Shown piece by piece: positions 33,372-44,290 of a DNA stretch of 64,000 nt. The notes beneath the pieces are model-generated. The model made no database searches, had not been told where the DNA came from, and worked only from the letters and a program-made list of their open reading frames with translations. The stretch is taken from the NCBI GenBank assembly GCA_964030475.1, contig CAXIPT010000009.1, positions 3,214,223 through 3,278,222 on the forward strand, in the 5' to 3' direction. Position numbers and translations under genes: made by a program. Every line of letters begins with the position of its first letter. Positions within the stretch are counted from its first letter, which is position 1. The stretch comes from Tethya wilhelma. Its lineage: Eukaryota; Porifera; Demospongiae; Tethyida; Tethyidae.

Positions 33372-33770
33372 ACACTATAGTGCCACCAGGCATAAATTGC
33401 CAAAATGCGGTATGCTATAAATTTGCTTCCTGCTGCTACAGGAAGTATAGGTTCCTGCTAAGACTCAACCTAGTGATTCTCCAATAAGTTAGCTGCTGTA
33501 GCATGTCAGCCCCACCCCCTTATTATGCACAGCAATGACTGCATACAATATGTTTTAATTGCATGTAAAAATGCTCTTTTTTTGTTTCAACTGTTCAAAC
33601 TTTTACAACCAGCATGTTGTAGTTATTTTTCTGTGATGTTCTGGAGTAGATAAAGAAAGTTACACAGCACTTTTTGATGATTTTCCTCTACAGATTTTAT
33701 ATAAAATCCAATGACTTTTGCACATAAAATTATTAAATTATATTCTTGTTCACCAACCCAGTATGCAGAT
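33372..33770. other. Gene-free stretch
   Basis: AT-rich flank between the hairpin element and the Penelope-like copies. No gene or element ends seen. Confidence 0.5.
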
Positions 33771-33803
33771 ACTTTAAATATCAAAACTTTAATTCTGCCA
33801 ACG

Positions 33804-33833
33804 TTTCGGTAACAATGCAGTTACCATCATCAG
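33804..33833 (-). ncRNA. Hammerhead-ribozyme-like core in the Penelope end
   Basis: On minus: CTGATGA, a stem GGTAAC/GTTACC with loop TGCATT, then GAAA. Flanks TTTGCC and GGCAGA can pair as stem I, and ACGT between gives a minimal stem III with a GTT cleavage triplet. Type I hammerheads with very short stem III are known in Penelope-like elements; activity here is inferred. Confidence 0.5.
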
Positions 33834-33880
33834 GGCAAATAATGAGAAACATGCATGAAATCAACAGTTTTTATCAATGT

Positions 33881-34570
33881 TCAATGTTCACGCACGCTCA
33901 GTGGAGTCACCTCTCCAGAGTGGGCGTGGCTCTCGCTCGAGTTGCAGTTAGCGTCTCGATCGTGATGTTGGTGACCACGGCGGGGCTTGAACTTCTGTTT
34001 GAGTTGGAGCCAGACTTGAGAGATCTCTTTGCCTTCATCTCTGTTCAGTCTAATTCTTGGGTTTGTTGTTCTGATGTAGAGTGCTTCCTTCACTTGTCTT
34101 TCCTTGTGATTCTCTTCCACATCCAGTATTTCAACATTCTTCCAATCCATTTCATGTCCGTCCTTCCAGCTGTGTTCTGCAACAGCTGATCTCTCAAATC
34201 GGCCATACTTGCATGCAGCAAAATGTTCTTTCATTCTAGTAGCCATTGGTCTTCCTGTCTCTCCTATGTAGCAATCTCCGCAGGTACAATTGATCTTATA
34301 CACCACACCGCTTCTCTGTTCTCTATCGACAGGGTCTTTCACTTTGGTCAGGAGTCGGCTGAGTGTTGGTGGTGATCTGAAAGCTGCACGTATATTGTAA
34401 TCCTTCAGGATTCTCCTGACTGCTTCGCTTGTTCCTTGGTAATACGGAACCACTGCTGTTGCCAACGGTTCGTCCTCTGGATCTGTCCTATTAGGTGCCA
34501 TCAGCTGCCTGTTCTTTGCTTCATTCACAACGACAATTAATTCTGCCAACAACAATGCAGTTACCATCAT
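33881..34570 (-). CDS. Penelope-like GIY-YIG endonuclease end, copy 1
   Basis: A 229-codon frame. VPYYQGTSEAVRRILKDYNI is the linker seen between reverse transcriptase and endonuclease in Penelope-like elements. The GIY-YIG domain follows as GVVYKINCTCGDCYIGETGR with a downstream RMKEH motif, and a basic, His-rich tail closes it. The first 19 residues (MMVTALLLAELIVVVNEAK) are translation of the terminal repeat, so the start is an accident of truncation. The enzyme would nick target DNA; without the reverse transcriptase this copy is not autonomous. Nearly identical to the next copy, so the duplication is young. Confidence 0.85.
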   Translation of the reverse strand: MMVTALLLAELIVVVNEAKNRQLMAPNRTDPEDEPLATAVVPYYQGTSEAVRRILKDYNIRAAFRSPPTLSRLLTKVKDPVDREQRSGVVYKINCTCGDCYIGETGRPMATRMKEHFAACKYGRFERSAVAEHSWKDGHEMDWKNVEILDVEENHKERQVKEALYIRTTNPRIRLNRDEGKEISQVWLQLKQKFKPRRGHQHHDRDANCNSSESHAHSGEVTPLSVREH

Positions 34571-34628
34571 CAGGGCAAATAATGAGAAACATGCATGAAA
34601 TCAACAGTTTTTTATCAATGTTCAATGT

Positions 34629-35321
34629 TCACGCACGCTCAGTGGAGGCGTGTGATGTCACCTCTCCAGAGTGGGCGTGGCTCCCGCTCGAGTTGCAGTT
34701 AGCGTCTCGATCGTGATGTTGGTGACCACGGCGGGGCTTGAACTTCTGTTTGAGTTGGAGCCAGACTTGAGAGATCTCTTTGCCTTCATCTCTGTTCAGT
34801 CTAATTCTTGGGTTTGTTGTTCTGATGTAGAGTGCTTCCTTCACTTGTCTTTCCTTGTGATTCTCTTCCACATCCAGTATTTCAACATTCTTCCAATCCA
34901 TTTCATGTCCGTCCTTCCAGCTGTGTTCTGCAACAGCTGATCTCTCAAATCGGCCATACTTGCATGCAGCAAAATGTTCTTTCATTCTAGTAGCCATTGG
35001 TCTTCCTGTCTCTCCTATGTAGCAATCTCCGCAGGTACAATTGATCTTATACACCACACCGCTTCTCTGTTCTCTATCGACAGGGTCTTTCACTTTGGTC
35101 AGGAGTCGGCTGAGTGTTGGTGGTGATCTGAAAGCTGCACGTATATTGTAATCCTTCAGGATTCTCCTGACTGCTTCGCTTGTTCCTTGGTAATACGGAA
35201 CCACTGCTGTTGCCAACGGTTCGTCCTCTGGATCTGTCCTATTAGGTGCCATCAGCTGCCTGTTCTTTGCTTCATTCACAACGACAATTAATTCTGCCAA
35301 CAACAATGCAGTTACCATCAT
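34629..35321 (-). CDS. Penelope-like GIY-YIG endonuclease end, copy 2
   Basis: Protein is the same as copy 1 over about 215 residues, including YKINCTCGDCYIGETGR. It differs only at the C-terminal tail, where a small insertion (GGCGTGTGATGT, near 34645-34656) shifts the ending. Frames of both tandem copies are intact, which implies recent duplication or selection. It too begins inside the terminal repeat. Confidence 0.85.
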   Translation of the reverse strand: MMVTALLLAELIVVVNEAKNRQLMAPNRTDPEDEPLATAVVPYYQGTSEAVRRILKDYNIRAAFRSPPTLSRLLTKVKDPVDREQRSGVVYKINCTCGDCYIGETGRPMATRMKEHFAACKYGRFERSAVAEHSWKDGHEMDWKNVEILDVEENHKERQVKEALYIRTTNPRIRLNRDEGKEISQVWLQLKQKFKPRRGHQHHDRDANCNSSGSHAHSGEVTSHASTERA

Positions 35322-35533
35322 CAGGGCAAATAATGAGAAACATGCATGAAATCAACAGTTTTTTATCAATGTTCAATGTTCACGCACGCTCAGTGGAGGC
35401 GTGTAACGTCACCTCTCCAGAGTGGGCGTGGCTCCCGCTCGAGTTGCAGTTAGCGTCTCGATCGTGATGTTGGTGACCACGGCGGGGCTTGAACTTAAAC
35501 TGTTGATTTCATGCATGTTTCTCATTATTTGCC

Positions 35534-35577
35534 CTGATGATGGTAACTGCATTGTTACCGAAACGTTGGCAGAATTA
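35534..35577 (+). ncRNA. Hammerhead-ribozyme-like core, inverted terminal piece
   Basis: CTGATGA at 35534-35540, stem GGTAAC (35542-35547) with GTTACC (35554-35559), GAAA at 35560-35563, then GTTGGCAGA pairing with the upstream TTTGCC. Same design as 33804-33833 on the other strand. Confidence 0.5.
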
Positions 35578-35644
35578 AAGTTTTGATATTTCAAGTATCT
35601 GCATGCATACTGGGTTAGTGAACAAGAATATAATTTAATAATGG

Positions 35645-36395
35645 TGTGTGTAGTTAGCTACTGAGCTAGCAGTCTGGCAAGCCAGACTCACTGAGCCAGC
35701 GGCTGAGCTGTTACTTGAAGACGGTCACAAGTTGTGTAGCCTGCTTGATACAAACACACATCTCAGTCATTTGGAGGCAGGAGCTGTATCATAAGATTTA
35801 CTTGTCTTTCTATATGTTATGATAATCAAAGTCCTGATTCATCTCAAGAGCAACCAGGTATCACAAAATAGTTCCAGGCAACTTCAGTGCATTTAATTCC
35901 AAATAACGCACACTTTTGTGTGTGGAAAGGGTCGTCAATTTGAATGTTCTAGAAGCTAATGAATTATGCATGAGTGTAGAAATTAATGGCGCCCATATGG
36001 AGGAAGCGCTTTTCGCCTTGTATCTAGCTACTGAATGAGAGGCGCTAAAAACCGATGGCAAAAGCGACTGTACCAGAAAAAACTAAGTTCGTTCGTTCAT
36101 GAATCAGCTTCTAAAAGTAAATAGTCTCTGAGAAAAGTTGAGCCAGGATAGAAAAAGAAGAATAAGAAGAAGATGGAGAAAATTGGAGGTTTGGCATGTT
36201 TGTGTTTGTTACTTTAGCGATGTTTTTAGGCCATGTTTTTGGGCTCATTAGAAAGAGAATGAGCTGAATAGTACCTTTAGAAGCCTTTTAGTGCTGAGTG
36301 CCCAGTTTTTGCAGAGTTATTCGCGTGAATATTTGTATTGCGCTAATGAGCCATCTGTGCCATTCCTGTGTACCCAGTACTACCGTACTGGGAAT
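35645..36395 (-). mobile_element. CCCAGTACGG-family element, copy 3 (inverted, lacks hairpin end)
   Basis: Reverse complement matches about 19317-20075, from the GGAATGGCAC-type block at 36335-36395 to the TCTGGCAAGCCAGA motif at 35671. The hairpin part is missing. Confidence 0.75.
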
Positions 36396-36396
36396 A

Positions 36397-37114
36397 AATT
36401 TTTCCTTACTTTGAACAAAAAAAGCTTCAAAAAATCAATACAATATGTGAGGCTCCAAGGGAAAACCAGACGTTTGGGAAATTATTGTTTTTAGAGTAAA
36501 ATGCGGTTTTAGTTTATTTCGCGTTTTTGCGCGAATTTTATTTTACTGCACGGACGCATTGTGCTACGTCTCAGCATGCTCCACGCAAAATTTGAGGAGA
36601 TGGAGCTGCTTCTGTTGCAGAGATATAGACCGTATTGTTAGCCCTGTTCATTTTTATTTAGTTGCTAACACGGAGAACTGTTGCTATGCTGTGCAACAGA
36701 CCGTAGTGAATATTAATCAGCTAGGCAGCTGCCACAAAAATTAATTGTTTATTTGATGTTCTCAGTTGTCTATAAGCTGACTGATCTCAAAATTTTGCTA
36801 CAGCACACGGGCAAAAAGGTAAGCTAAAGCTTTATACGTGCTTGTCTAATCCAAGCGCTTATATACATTGTATTATGGGAAGCCATACTTTCAAAGGCAC
36901 CGACAGGGAAATATTAGTTGTAGATACTGACCACCAGAGAAATATCCAGATAACCCACAGGAATTTCCCTGCAATGGTACTGCTAGCACACACACTTGCA
37001 CACAATTCAATAATTAATGAAAGTTCAAACTATATTTTAAGTCTTCAATGTCAATGAAAAAAATTATGAAAGTTAAAGTGTTCAATGATTATATATGATT
37101 AAATTTGTAAGCGT
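36397..37114. other. Gene-free stretch
   Basis: AT-rich; no gene, RNA or element ends that I can support. Confidence 0.45.
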
Positions 37115-38497
37115 TCAATAGTTAACGGAGTTTACAAGAGTGTCAAATTCTTCCTCCACAGACTCAACTTTAGCAGATACTTGTGGCCCCATGTTGATAG
37201 TAATATTAGAGATTGTACAATTGGTAAGATTTCCGAAAACTGATTCCAGGCATCTAGCACCATTAGAGAATGTAGATAGAGATTGAGTCGACATCAAAGT
37301 CTCCCTTTGAGGAACCATAACTGCTTGCTTGTTTTCCTTTGAAACCTCCTCTTCAAATGATGTCTTCCTTGTTGACATCATTACTCTGGAAACAGCTAGT
37401 TCTTGGGCATTTGATGTTCGCTCATACTTACGGAGGGCTTCCAAGGAGCGATGTCCTGTAGTTTTCTGAATTATTTTCTCAGGCACTTGGCTTTGGAAGA
37501 GAGCAGTTGCACCAGTAGCTCGTAGAGAATAATTGGTTCTACGTGCTAATCCAGCTCCCTCACATATTTCACTTACCATCAGACTTAATTTATTTTTACC
37601 AACACCAACTGGGTCATACCATGGGAGTGAGTCATCAGAAGGTTTCACTGATTTGGGTCTACAATACAAAATATCCTGTTCAAAAGCAAACTTTGGAAGT
37701 TTACTCAAGTAAAAATCCAGCAAAAACACCAAACAAACGGGCCAATTTTCAGGAACAGCAACACAACGAACCAACTTGTTCTCTAATCGGAGTTGAGTTA
37801 GTCCTCCACTGCGATTTTTTCGAACCATGCTCGACATACATTTAGCAATCTGGATTGTAAGAGCGCTCAAATTGAGATGGCCCTAGCCTTCTTTGCTCTT
37901 CTATGCAGAAGTGTTTACCAACATAGTAGAACACTGCTTTCTGTAAAGCCTTGGGGGACTGCACGCAGAAAGTTCCTGTAGTCCACAGCTGATTTTCTTC
38001 TTCAGCAGTAAACGGTTCAGAGTGTTTCACGGCTGTACCCATCCCTTGGCTGTGCAATTGGCGATATACTGAATCACACGTTCGGTGCAAGTCTCGATAA
38101 ACGACGTTTTTAACAACCAAAAACTTTAAAGCATCAGGGGTACCATCGAGCATGTGTCTTTGAATTCCAGCAAGGATTTGGTGAATAGATTTAGGAGGAT
38201 ACGGGTCCCCATTTTGTTTTCTAATTTCAGTCACAAAGCGCGAAAGCCATTTACTGGATTAGGATTTTCTAGGAGATCGTCAGGACAACTGTCAGTTTCT
38301 TGTTACTTGTTTCTGTGAGCTTTCCATTCAAGAAACACTCTCATTGCCCAACTTGTATTTTTCTTAGTATTCGCTGGTACGAAACCTTTTGAAATAGTAG
38401 ACATTTCATCTTCATCTAGTGGTTGCTTGAATCTAGCATCATTTTTTACTTTCCTCTGTTTTCAAGGAGGCTGGAAATCATCGTTGTCAGATGCCAT
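37115..38497 (-). pseudogene. Crypton-type tyrosine recombinase, decayed
   Basis: Starts MASDNDDFQPP at 38497. The frame then contains WAMRVFLEWKAHRNK, IRKQNGDPYPPKSIHQIL, YRDLHRTCDSVYRQLHSQGM and QKAVFYYVGKHFC, as in DUF3504 proteins derived from Cryptons. After a stop following YNPDC and a one-base slip in an A run near 37825 it goes on with the recombinase core: SLRATGATALF and TGHRSLEALRKYER supply the Arg, His-x-x-Arg-like and nucleophile Tyr positions. Such enzymes cut and rejoin DNA through a covalent tyrosine. Early stops near 38463 and 38296 and a small deletion near 38255 show decay. A second partial copy is at 40126-40555. Confidence 0.85.
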
Positions 38498-38580
38498 AAT
38501 CTTACAGACACGCAAAGCCTTGGCTGTACTCACTCAAACTAGCTTTCTTTTCGAATCTAGCTAAATTTCGCAATACCTAG

Positions 38581-38770
38581 TTGCCAAGATACATTACTTC
38601 TGATTGGTTGTTGCTACCAATGACGTCAATACAGTCAGCCACCCATAAAACCACTAGATATTGCGCAATTTCGTAGCCATGATACACTACCTCTGATTGG
38701 TTGTTGCTAACAATGACGTCAAACAGCTTGTCAACCACGTGTCAAACCACTAGATTGCAAAATTTAGTTG
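38581..38770 (-). promoter_or_regulatory. Two tandem CCAAT-box plus CRE modules upstream of the Crypton start
   Basis: A unit of about 93 bp occurs twice. Each has CTGATTGGTTGTTGCT (inverted CCAAT box at about 38600 and 38696) followed by TGACGTCA at 38621-38628 and 38714-38721, with equal spacing. They lie 85-230 bp before the recombinase ATG and fit a host-factor-driven promoter (NF-Y and ATF/CREB types); use is inferred. Confidence 0.5.
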
Positions 38771-38786
38771 CCATGATACAAGTCAG

Positions 38787-38908
38787 TTAGACCATGCCTA
38801 CTGGCGGGCTTTCATCGATGAATACACTCAGTAATATTGAATAATCCCTCGGGCTTATTCAATATTACTGAGTGTATTCACGATAAAGCCCTGGTAGGCA
38901 TGGTCTAA
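38787..38908. mobile_element. 122-bp foldback element (TTAGACCATGCC ends)
   Basis: Palindrome from TTAGACCATGCCTACTGGC to the complementary GGTAGGCATGGTCTAA, with AATATTGAATAA against TTATTCAATATT at the centre. Same family as 9477-9608. It lies just upstream of the Crypton promoter modules. Confidence 0.8.
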
Positions 38909-38911
38909 CAT

Positions 38912-39460
38912 ATACGTAGCTTTCTACTCGTAAGTATTGCCTCTCCCTGTACGGCGATCGCATACAGGTTATTTTGTGGCTTAGTTTAGTTCTTAGAACT
39001 TACTATATCTAGAATCTATCTCTCTGCTAGCAAGCGCTTACCTCCTTGAGTCCAGTAGCCTTCTCCTGGGTCTTCTTTCCTAGCTATACTCGCTTCTCAC
39101 AAAATAATTTTAGTCCCCACGTGGCTGGCTGTGGTAATATTCAGCATGTACTGTACATGATCTAATTAAGATACGGAGAGTATACGGACAGCCCATAGTT
39201 TACATAGCAACAGGTTTACAACTGTTTTACCAGGAAGCCATGAGTGGAGGCAGGGCTGCTTGCAAGAGCAATATCTGGAAAACTACAACAGCTATGCGCA
39301 CCAAATTTTGATATGGGCTAGATACACATGGAATAGCTAACTCAAAATTCGCAAAAATTCCCAAACACATATGGTAACAACACCAAACTCAGTAGACAAA
39401 GTGTACACATAAGGAACAACAAAAATACATGTAGAGCAAAATTTTGTAATAGTGAAGTAT
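38912..39460. other. Gene-free stretch
   Basis: No gene recognised. Moderate AT content, no clear repeats. Confidence 0.4.
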
Positions 39461-39571
39461 TCCCAGTACGGTAGTACTGGGTACACAGGAATGGCACGGA
39501 TGGCCCATTAGCGCAATACAAATATTCACGCGAATAACTCTGCAAAAACTGAGCGCTTAGCACTAAAAGGC
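39461..39571 (+). mobile_element. CCCAGTACGG-family element, copy 4, left end only
   Basis: Matches the first 111 bp of the 19315 copy and stops at the undetermined base 39572, so the truncation coincides with a probable contig join. Confidence 0.75.
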
Positions 39572-39572
39572 N

Positions 39573-40125
39573 ATAATCTATGACAATGACAATTAAAACA
39601 AAAACTCACCTAAGGAGTAGAAGCTACAAAGCACAGCCGCATGTAGTTCCCACCCATCCTGAATGTATCACTTGAATATCTAACGAGAGCGCACGCGCAG
39701 ATATATAATCACTAAGTGTAAGTTTAGTGAGCTCAACAGGTACAGACGAACCACACACGTATGGAAACACTCCTACGTTGAGATTTATTTGCAAATGAAT
39801 TCATTCATAAAGTCAAGCACAGTTAATTCGCGATTATGAAGTATGCGACGCATTGTTTTTATATCTTCCACAGATTCTTGCTTAGAGCTCTTCCAAACTT
39901 GCTGTGCAAGTTATACATTAATCTGTCAACAAAGTCTAGTGTCCAGAGATGGGATTTTATGCTCATGGCAATCACCAACAGACTGAAGATAGAAAACTTT
40001 AACCCCCAAGTTAAAGCTTTGGACATTTCTGTTTTAAAAGTAGCCAGCAGACAAAAACCAGTTTCCAGCCTTCTTAGACTCCAATCCAAAGAATCATTGC
40101 CTCTACAAATGCAGACTGAGTGTTA
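39573..40125. other. Gene-free stretch
   Basis: Short frames on both strands near 39840-40126 overlap each other; neither shows a domain. No support for a gene. Confidence 0.4.
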
Positions 40126-40555
40126 ACCAACATAGTAGAATACTGCTTTCTGTAAAGCCTTGGGGGACTGTACGCAGAGAGTTCCTGTAGTCCACAGCTG
40201 CTTTTCTTCTTCAGCAGTGAACGGTTCAGAGTGTTTCACGGCTGTACCGATCCCTTGGCTGTGCAATTGGCGATATACTGAATCACACGTTTGGTGCAAG
40301 TCTCGATAAACAACATCCAAAAACTTTAAAGCATCGGGGTACCATCGAGCATGTGTCTTTAAAGTCCAGCAAGGATTTGGTTAATAGATTTAGGAGGATA
40401 TGGGTCCCCATTTTGTTTTCTAACTTCAGTCACAAAGCGCGAAAGCCATTTACTAATTTTTGCTGGATTAGGATTTTCTAGGAGATCGTCAGGACAACTG
40501 TCAGTTTCTTGTTGCTTGTTTCTGTGAGCTTTAATTCCATTCAAGAAATCTCATT
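40126..40555 (-). pseudogene. Crypton recombinase fragment, copy 2
   Basis: Covers KAHRNKQQETDSCPDDLLEN to QKAVFYYVG, about 140 codons. It is closely similar to the middle of the 37115-38497 copy but keeps PAKISKWLSRFVTE, which that copy has lost. A short deletion near 40315 breaks the frame around LKFLDVVYRDLHQ. The catalytic half is missing. Confidence 0.8.
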
Positions 40556-40560
40556 GCCCA

Positions 40561-41860
40561 ACACGTCCGTGTGGGAGTGAAACTTGAGTCGCCAGTCAGA
40601 GCAAATAGAAACAACAGTGTATGTGTGTAAAACTCTGCCTACAAGACCCGATAACAGGTCGCCGGTCGAAGCAAATAGAAACAACAGTGTTCAATTGATT
40701 ACAATCATTGAATAGCAGTGGCAAATTTGCTTTTAATTATTACATTACTATTATATATAAGACTGTACAACAGTTAACATTAATTTTGGTTGGTTCTCCA
40801 TTTATGGACCGACATCCTCACTCACAGATTGTGTAGTTCCAGACTCGCATGTCTCCACCCCCAGCCTGGAAAAACGTATAGAAGTATATTACTTAATTGT
40901 GGTTGCATGCATCGCTCAGGCCACAGCATCCTTGCCGTGTAGTATGGCCAAAGTGTGACCTATCCTGCCAATGATGAGCAGGGCGAAGTGAGCTGGGGAA
41001 CAGCTCCCAGTCTGGCCCAGCCCCTAACATCTCCAACTACTTAATTTGATCAAATATTCGAAAACCACAACCCAACAACTTAATGATGTGCGATATATAT
41101 ATGGCACATATGTATTATGTTAGAACATGCCTACTAGGGCATTATCGGAAATACACATGGTAATTGTAATTCAACACTCCAACACGAGGAACAAACAACA
41201 CTAACACATATAGTTAAAAGAATAGAATTTTAGTCGATTAAAAGAATAGAATTTTAGTCGATCCTTACCTTGTTGTATTCTCTATACAGTTCATTAATCT
41301 TTTCTTGACTGTCAAGCAATATTTGATTTAGTTTTCTTTTGCTTAATATCTCTGCGTAGTATAGTGACAATAGATGTATAGCACATGAGCCCCCACACAC
41401 GAAATTGAAAATTTTATTCTTGTCTCGCAAATTTGATTTCTAATTTTCTAGCTTGGACCTTTGGTGTGTTGTCTGGTAACAGAACTACATACTGACAATA
41501 TGTACATACACAGCATGGAGGAGTATAATTATGGGCTATAATATGATTAAGGTAAGAATTACTTCTCTTTAGCGGTTTTGCTAGTTCTTCCAGTCTTCTG
41601 CATGTGGTGAAGCACGTGGATTTAGTGACAAAAACTCAGATGACCTACACATGGTATAACTTACTATGTCGGGGTTCTGCAAGTGTGTGCACATGTGTAT
41701 AACGTGTGTGTATTGGTAGTGTCCAATAGGATGCAGACTATGTTGCCAAAACAATTGCATTCTGACATGAATAACAATCGAACTTTCTCTGACGACTTCA
41801 TCATCTGGAGTGGCAAGGCATGCAGAGGAGGGAGTTTGTATATACTCTTACAGGGGCAGT
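40561..41860. other. Gene-poor stretch with small repeats
   Basis: GAGCAAATAGAAACAACAGTGT-type sequence is repeated at about 40598 and 40667. A 24-bp unit (TAAAAGAATAGAATTTTAGT plus CGAT) is tandem at 41217-41264. The left half of the TTAGAACATGCC foldback is at 41120-41168. No gene seen. Confidence 0.5.
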
Positions 41861-41873
41861 CAGTGATATAGAA

Positions 41874-41980
41874 TATACCATCTCTATCTTCTTTAGGCTC
41901 CTGCTCCTCTTCCTTATCCTCCTCTGCAGCTGTTTCTTCATTCTCCTCTTCTGTGTTTGGGCGGGGATTGTGATCTAAAT
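41874..41980 (-). CDS. Possible acidic exon
   Basis: After a TTTAG acceptor at about 41981, the minus strand reads HNPRPNTEEENEETAAEEDK, continues EEEQEPKEDRDG and reaches a GTATAT donor. The Glu-rich sequence and flanking splice-like signals suggest an exon of an acidic protein, but no partner exons were found. Low confidence. Confidence 0.25.
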
Positions 41981-41984
41981 ACAT

Positions 41985-44086
41985 TTAGAGGGAGCTTGTG
42001 ATTAGAACTCCTGTCAAAAGCTGCAGGTAGCCTTGTCAGCAGCACACCAAGAGAATCAAGAAACAGCCAACTAGCAATAAAGAAGAGAGACATTATAATG
42101 AGGCCTACTTTTATAATTATTTGCTGTACTTTGTGCTGTTAATGATCTTTATATTCTCTCACGGGGTCTCATCGAAAAAAAAATTAATGTTCAATATTGC
42201 TACCAGAATTATTGTCAATACTGTTTACAGCATGCAGGTAGAATTTGCTGCTTTTATATTTGCTGTACTTTGTTTTTCAAAAATGCATTCAAAGACGGAT
42301 TCAGACGAGTGGTTCGAATAAAGTCAGCACATAACTGATCACTCATGCACAGTGTAAGATTCTGAACTGGCCCTGTAGAGATCACTGATAACTGAGGGTA
42401 GCTTCAGTGCAGAAAAAAGAAGCTGTCGTGACCTCATCAAAATAGTGTTGTACATGCGTGTGTAAAACAAAACACAAATTTATCTGTTTGTATACTGCAC
42501 TGAGCCAACTCACACTTTTTAAACAAGCTTGTCCATGGAGCTGAACGACGGCAGGGCAGGCGCACTACTATTAACCAAGTCACAGGAGTAGAAACGGTTT
42601 ATAGAAGCGTTTTTCTGACTAGCATCTTTTCTACAAACGTTCTTCATCAGTCTTGATGCCTAACTTTCACCTCAAGCCCTTATTTTGTGTAAAAAAACAC
42701 GCTTGCGAATGAACACCAAAAATCCTATGAGAGACCACGCCTTCAAATAGTCAGGGTCGAACAATTTTTTTGTCTATCTAGTCTGTAGTTTCATTAAACA
42801 GGAAGTCCGTGTCATGTCCAGCGTTGTATGGGCCATTTCTGGCAATGAATTTCCTGGTCATGCCCACTTATGTTGCAAATAAAATTAGGCGCGGGTATTT
42901 GTGTATTTGTGCTAGGTAAGCACCTAATAATTTATCTGCGGAGTGTATTTTTCTGTACACGTGTGATACTAACTAATAATAATTTAGTTGAAAGCTTCGT
43001 GTGCGGAGCTGAATATCGAGGGATATGGTTTCTGAACTATAGCGCTAAGTCAAGAAAGCTTTAGAGAATGTAAAGCCACCTGAAAGTTTTGTCCTGCCAT
43101 TTCATGTCTACTTCGAGGGACGGATGAATACTAAATTAGGCAGCTAAATACTAACTGGTAAGCCTATTTTTTGCTGTATCTGGTAGAGCCAGGTACCAGT
43201 TCATTACTTTAACTGTTTATGCTTTGCTCGAGTGTACAAGCTCTCTAATGGTACCAATCACTGTACATAACAGCAAAGATTTGGGTCCGCATTGTAAAAA
43301 AAGTTTAGACATATCAAGGGTAATTACAATTCTGTTGTTGTTGACAGTGTTTCCATAGCAGCATTTGTGTAAATACTAATCACAAACAAACACACTTATC
43401 AAATATTGAAAGTTCTGACTGTAATACAAGATCCTTTTCCCACAAGTTGGCTCTTTATCGTCATAGTTTCTTGCATATTTGAGTGTTATGAGCAGCTGTT
43501 TTGCCTCAACTTACCAGAGTATCCTTCCATCAACACATATTTCTTCGACCATTATTGAAAGTGTATTCATTCCAACAGCAGATTTGTATGATGTCATGCT
43601 CCAAGTGGGCAAAGGCGGCATGGTTTGCAAGCTTTGTGTACAAGTTTGATATAATTTTTTCCAGCATTGTTGCCAGAGTTTGGCAAGCTTTTGAAGGTAC
43701 GAATGCTAACTTTAGATGAGCTTGAGATGATCTACTGAGGTGATTTGGAAATGACAACACAAAGTCATTTATGCTTTTTGCACGCCTAATTTAGTATTCA
43801 TTTATTCATTGTTAAATACTTGCAGTCATTGAACCGGCCAAATTGTTCAGGATAGACCATAAGTTTAGTTGTGTAAAATACATAACTTTTTTGCAGCTTA
43901 ATTCTAGTATCTGAATTCCTCAAGTACCATGAAGCTCACAAAATGCTCAATCATGTTTATTCATTATCCGAGGAAAGAGATGTTTGTTTTTTTCAAGAGA
44001 GTAACACTGTATGCCTAAGAGAATTTGCTGGAGCGAGTTTGCTAGGTAAGGTTCTCCTTTCTTGTTGAAAAATTTTCAAAAATGTC
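41985..44086. other. Gene-free stretch
   Basis: About 2.1 kb without a convincing gene on either strand; short frames only, none with recognisable motifs. Confidence 0.45.
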
Positions 44087-44290
44087 TCAAAGTTTTGTCC
44101 CAGAGAGCACTAAAAGAATAATTAGTTTTGGGCTCTGAGTACATATTTGTGTGTGGATGACTGCTACCAATTCTTCCTTGGAACAAGCTAAGAAGGGAAG
44201 AGTAAATGCCCACGCAGAAGATTGTTGGACAAGCTTGATATACAGCAATTGAATATCTGGAGGAGGCTTAAAATCTTCGTCGTCACTCAT
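44087..44290 (-). pseudogene. Possible Crypton-type N-terminal remnant
   Basis: MSDDEDFKPPPDIQ resembles the MASDNDDFQPP start of the 38.5-kb Crypton. The upstream region likewise carries an inverted CCAAT box (CTGATTGG, near 44375) followed by a TTACGTAA site, and then a TTGGAACATGCCTAC foldback end at 44474. The coding part ends after 67 codons without the recombinase. The link rests on the promoter-like context and the short start and is tentative. Confidence 0.35.

Larger units (their letters stand above)
33780..35590 (-). mobile_element. Penelope-like element remnants: tandem 3' ends plus an inverted terminal piece
   Basis: Two head-to-tail units (about 751 bp each) carry the GIY-YIG end of a Penelope-like retroelement. 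The terminal segment (TTAATTCTGCCAACG ... CATGAAATCAACAG) appears at 33790, 34540 and 35290 on minus and inverted at 35497-35585. Tandem copies with inverted flaps are typical of Penelope insertions. No reverse-transcriptase domain is present, so these are truncated. Confidence 0.8.

Noticed and set aside
33746..34189. Plus-strand frame over the Penelope copies
   Set aside because: Antisense shadow of the GIY-YIG coding sequence, which has clear motifs on minus.
39836..40126. Overlapping frames on both strands near 40 kb
   Set aside because: They oppose each other, and neither has motifs or splice context.
41217..41264. CRISPR-like tandem repeat
   Set aside because: Only two adjacent 24-bp units without spacers; a simple duplication.
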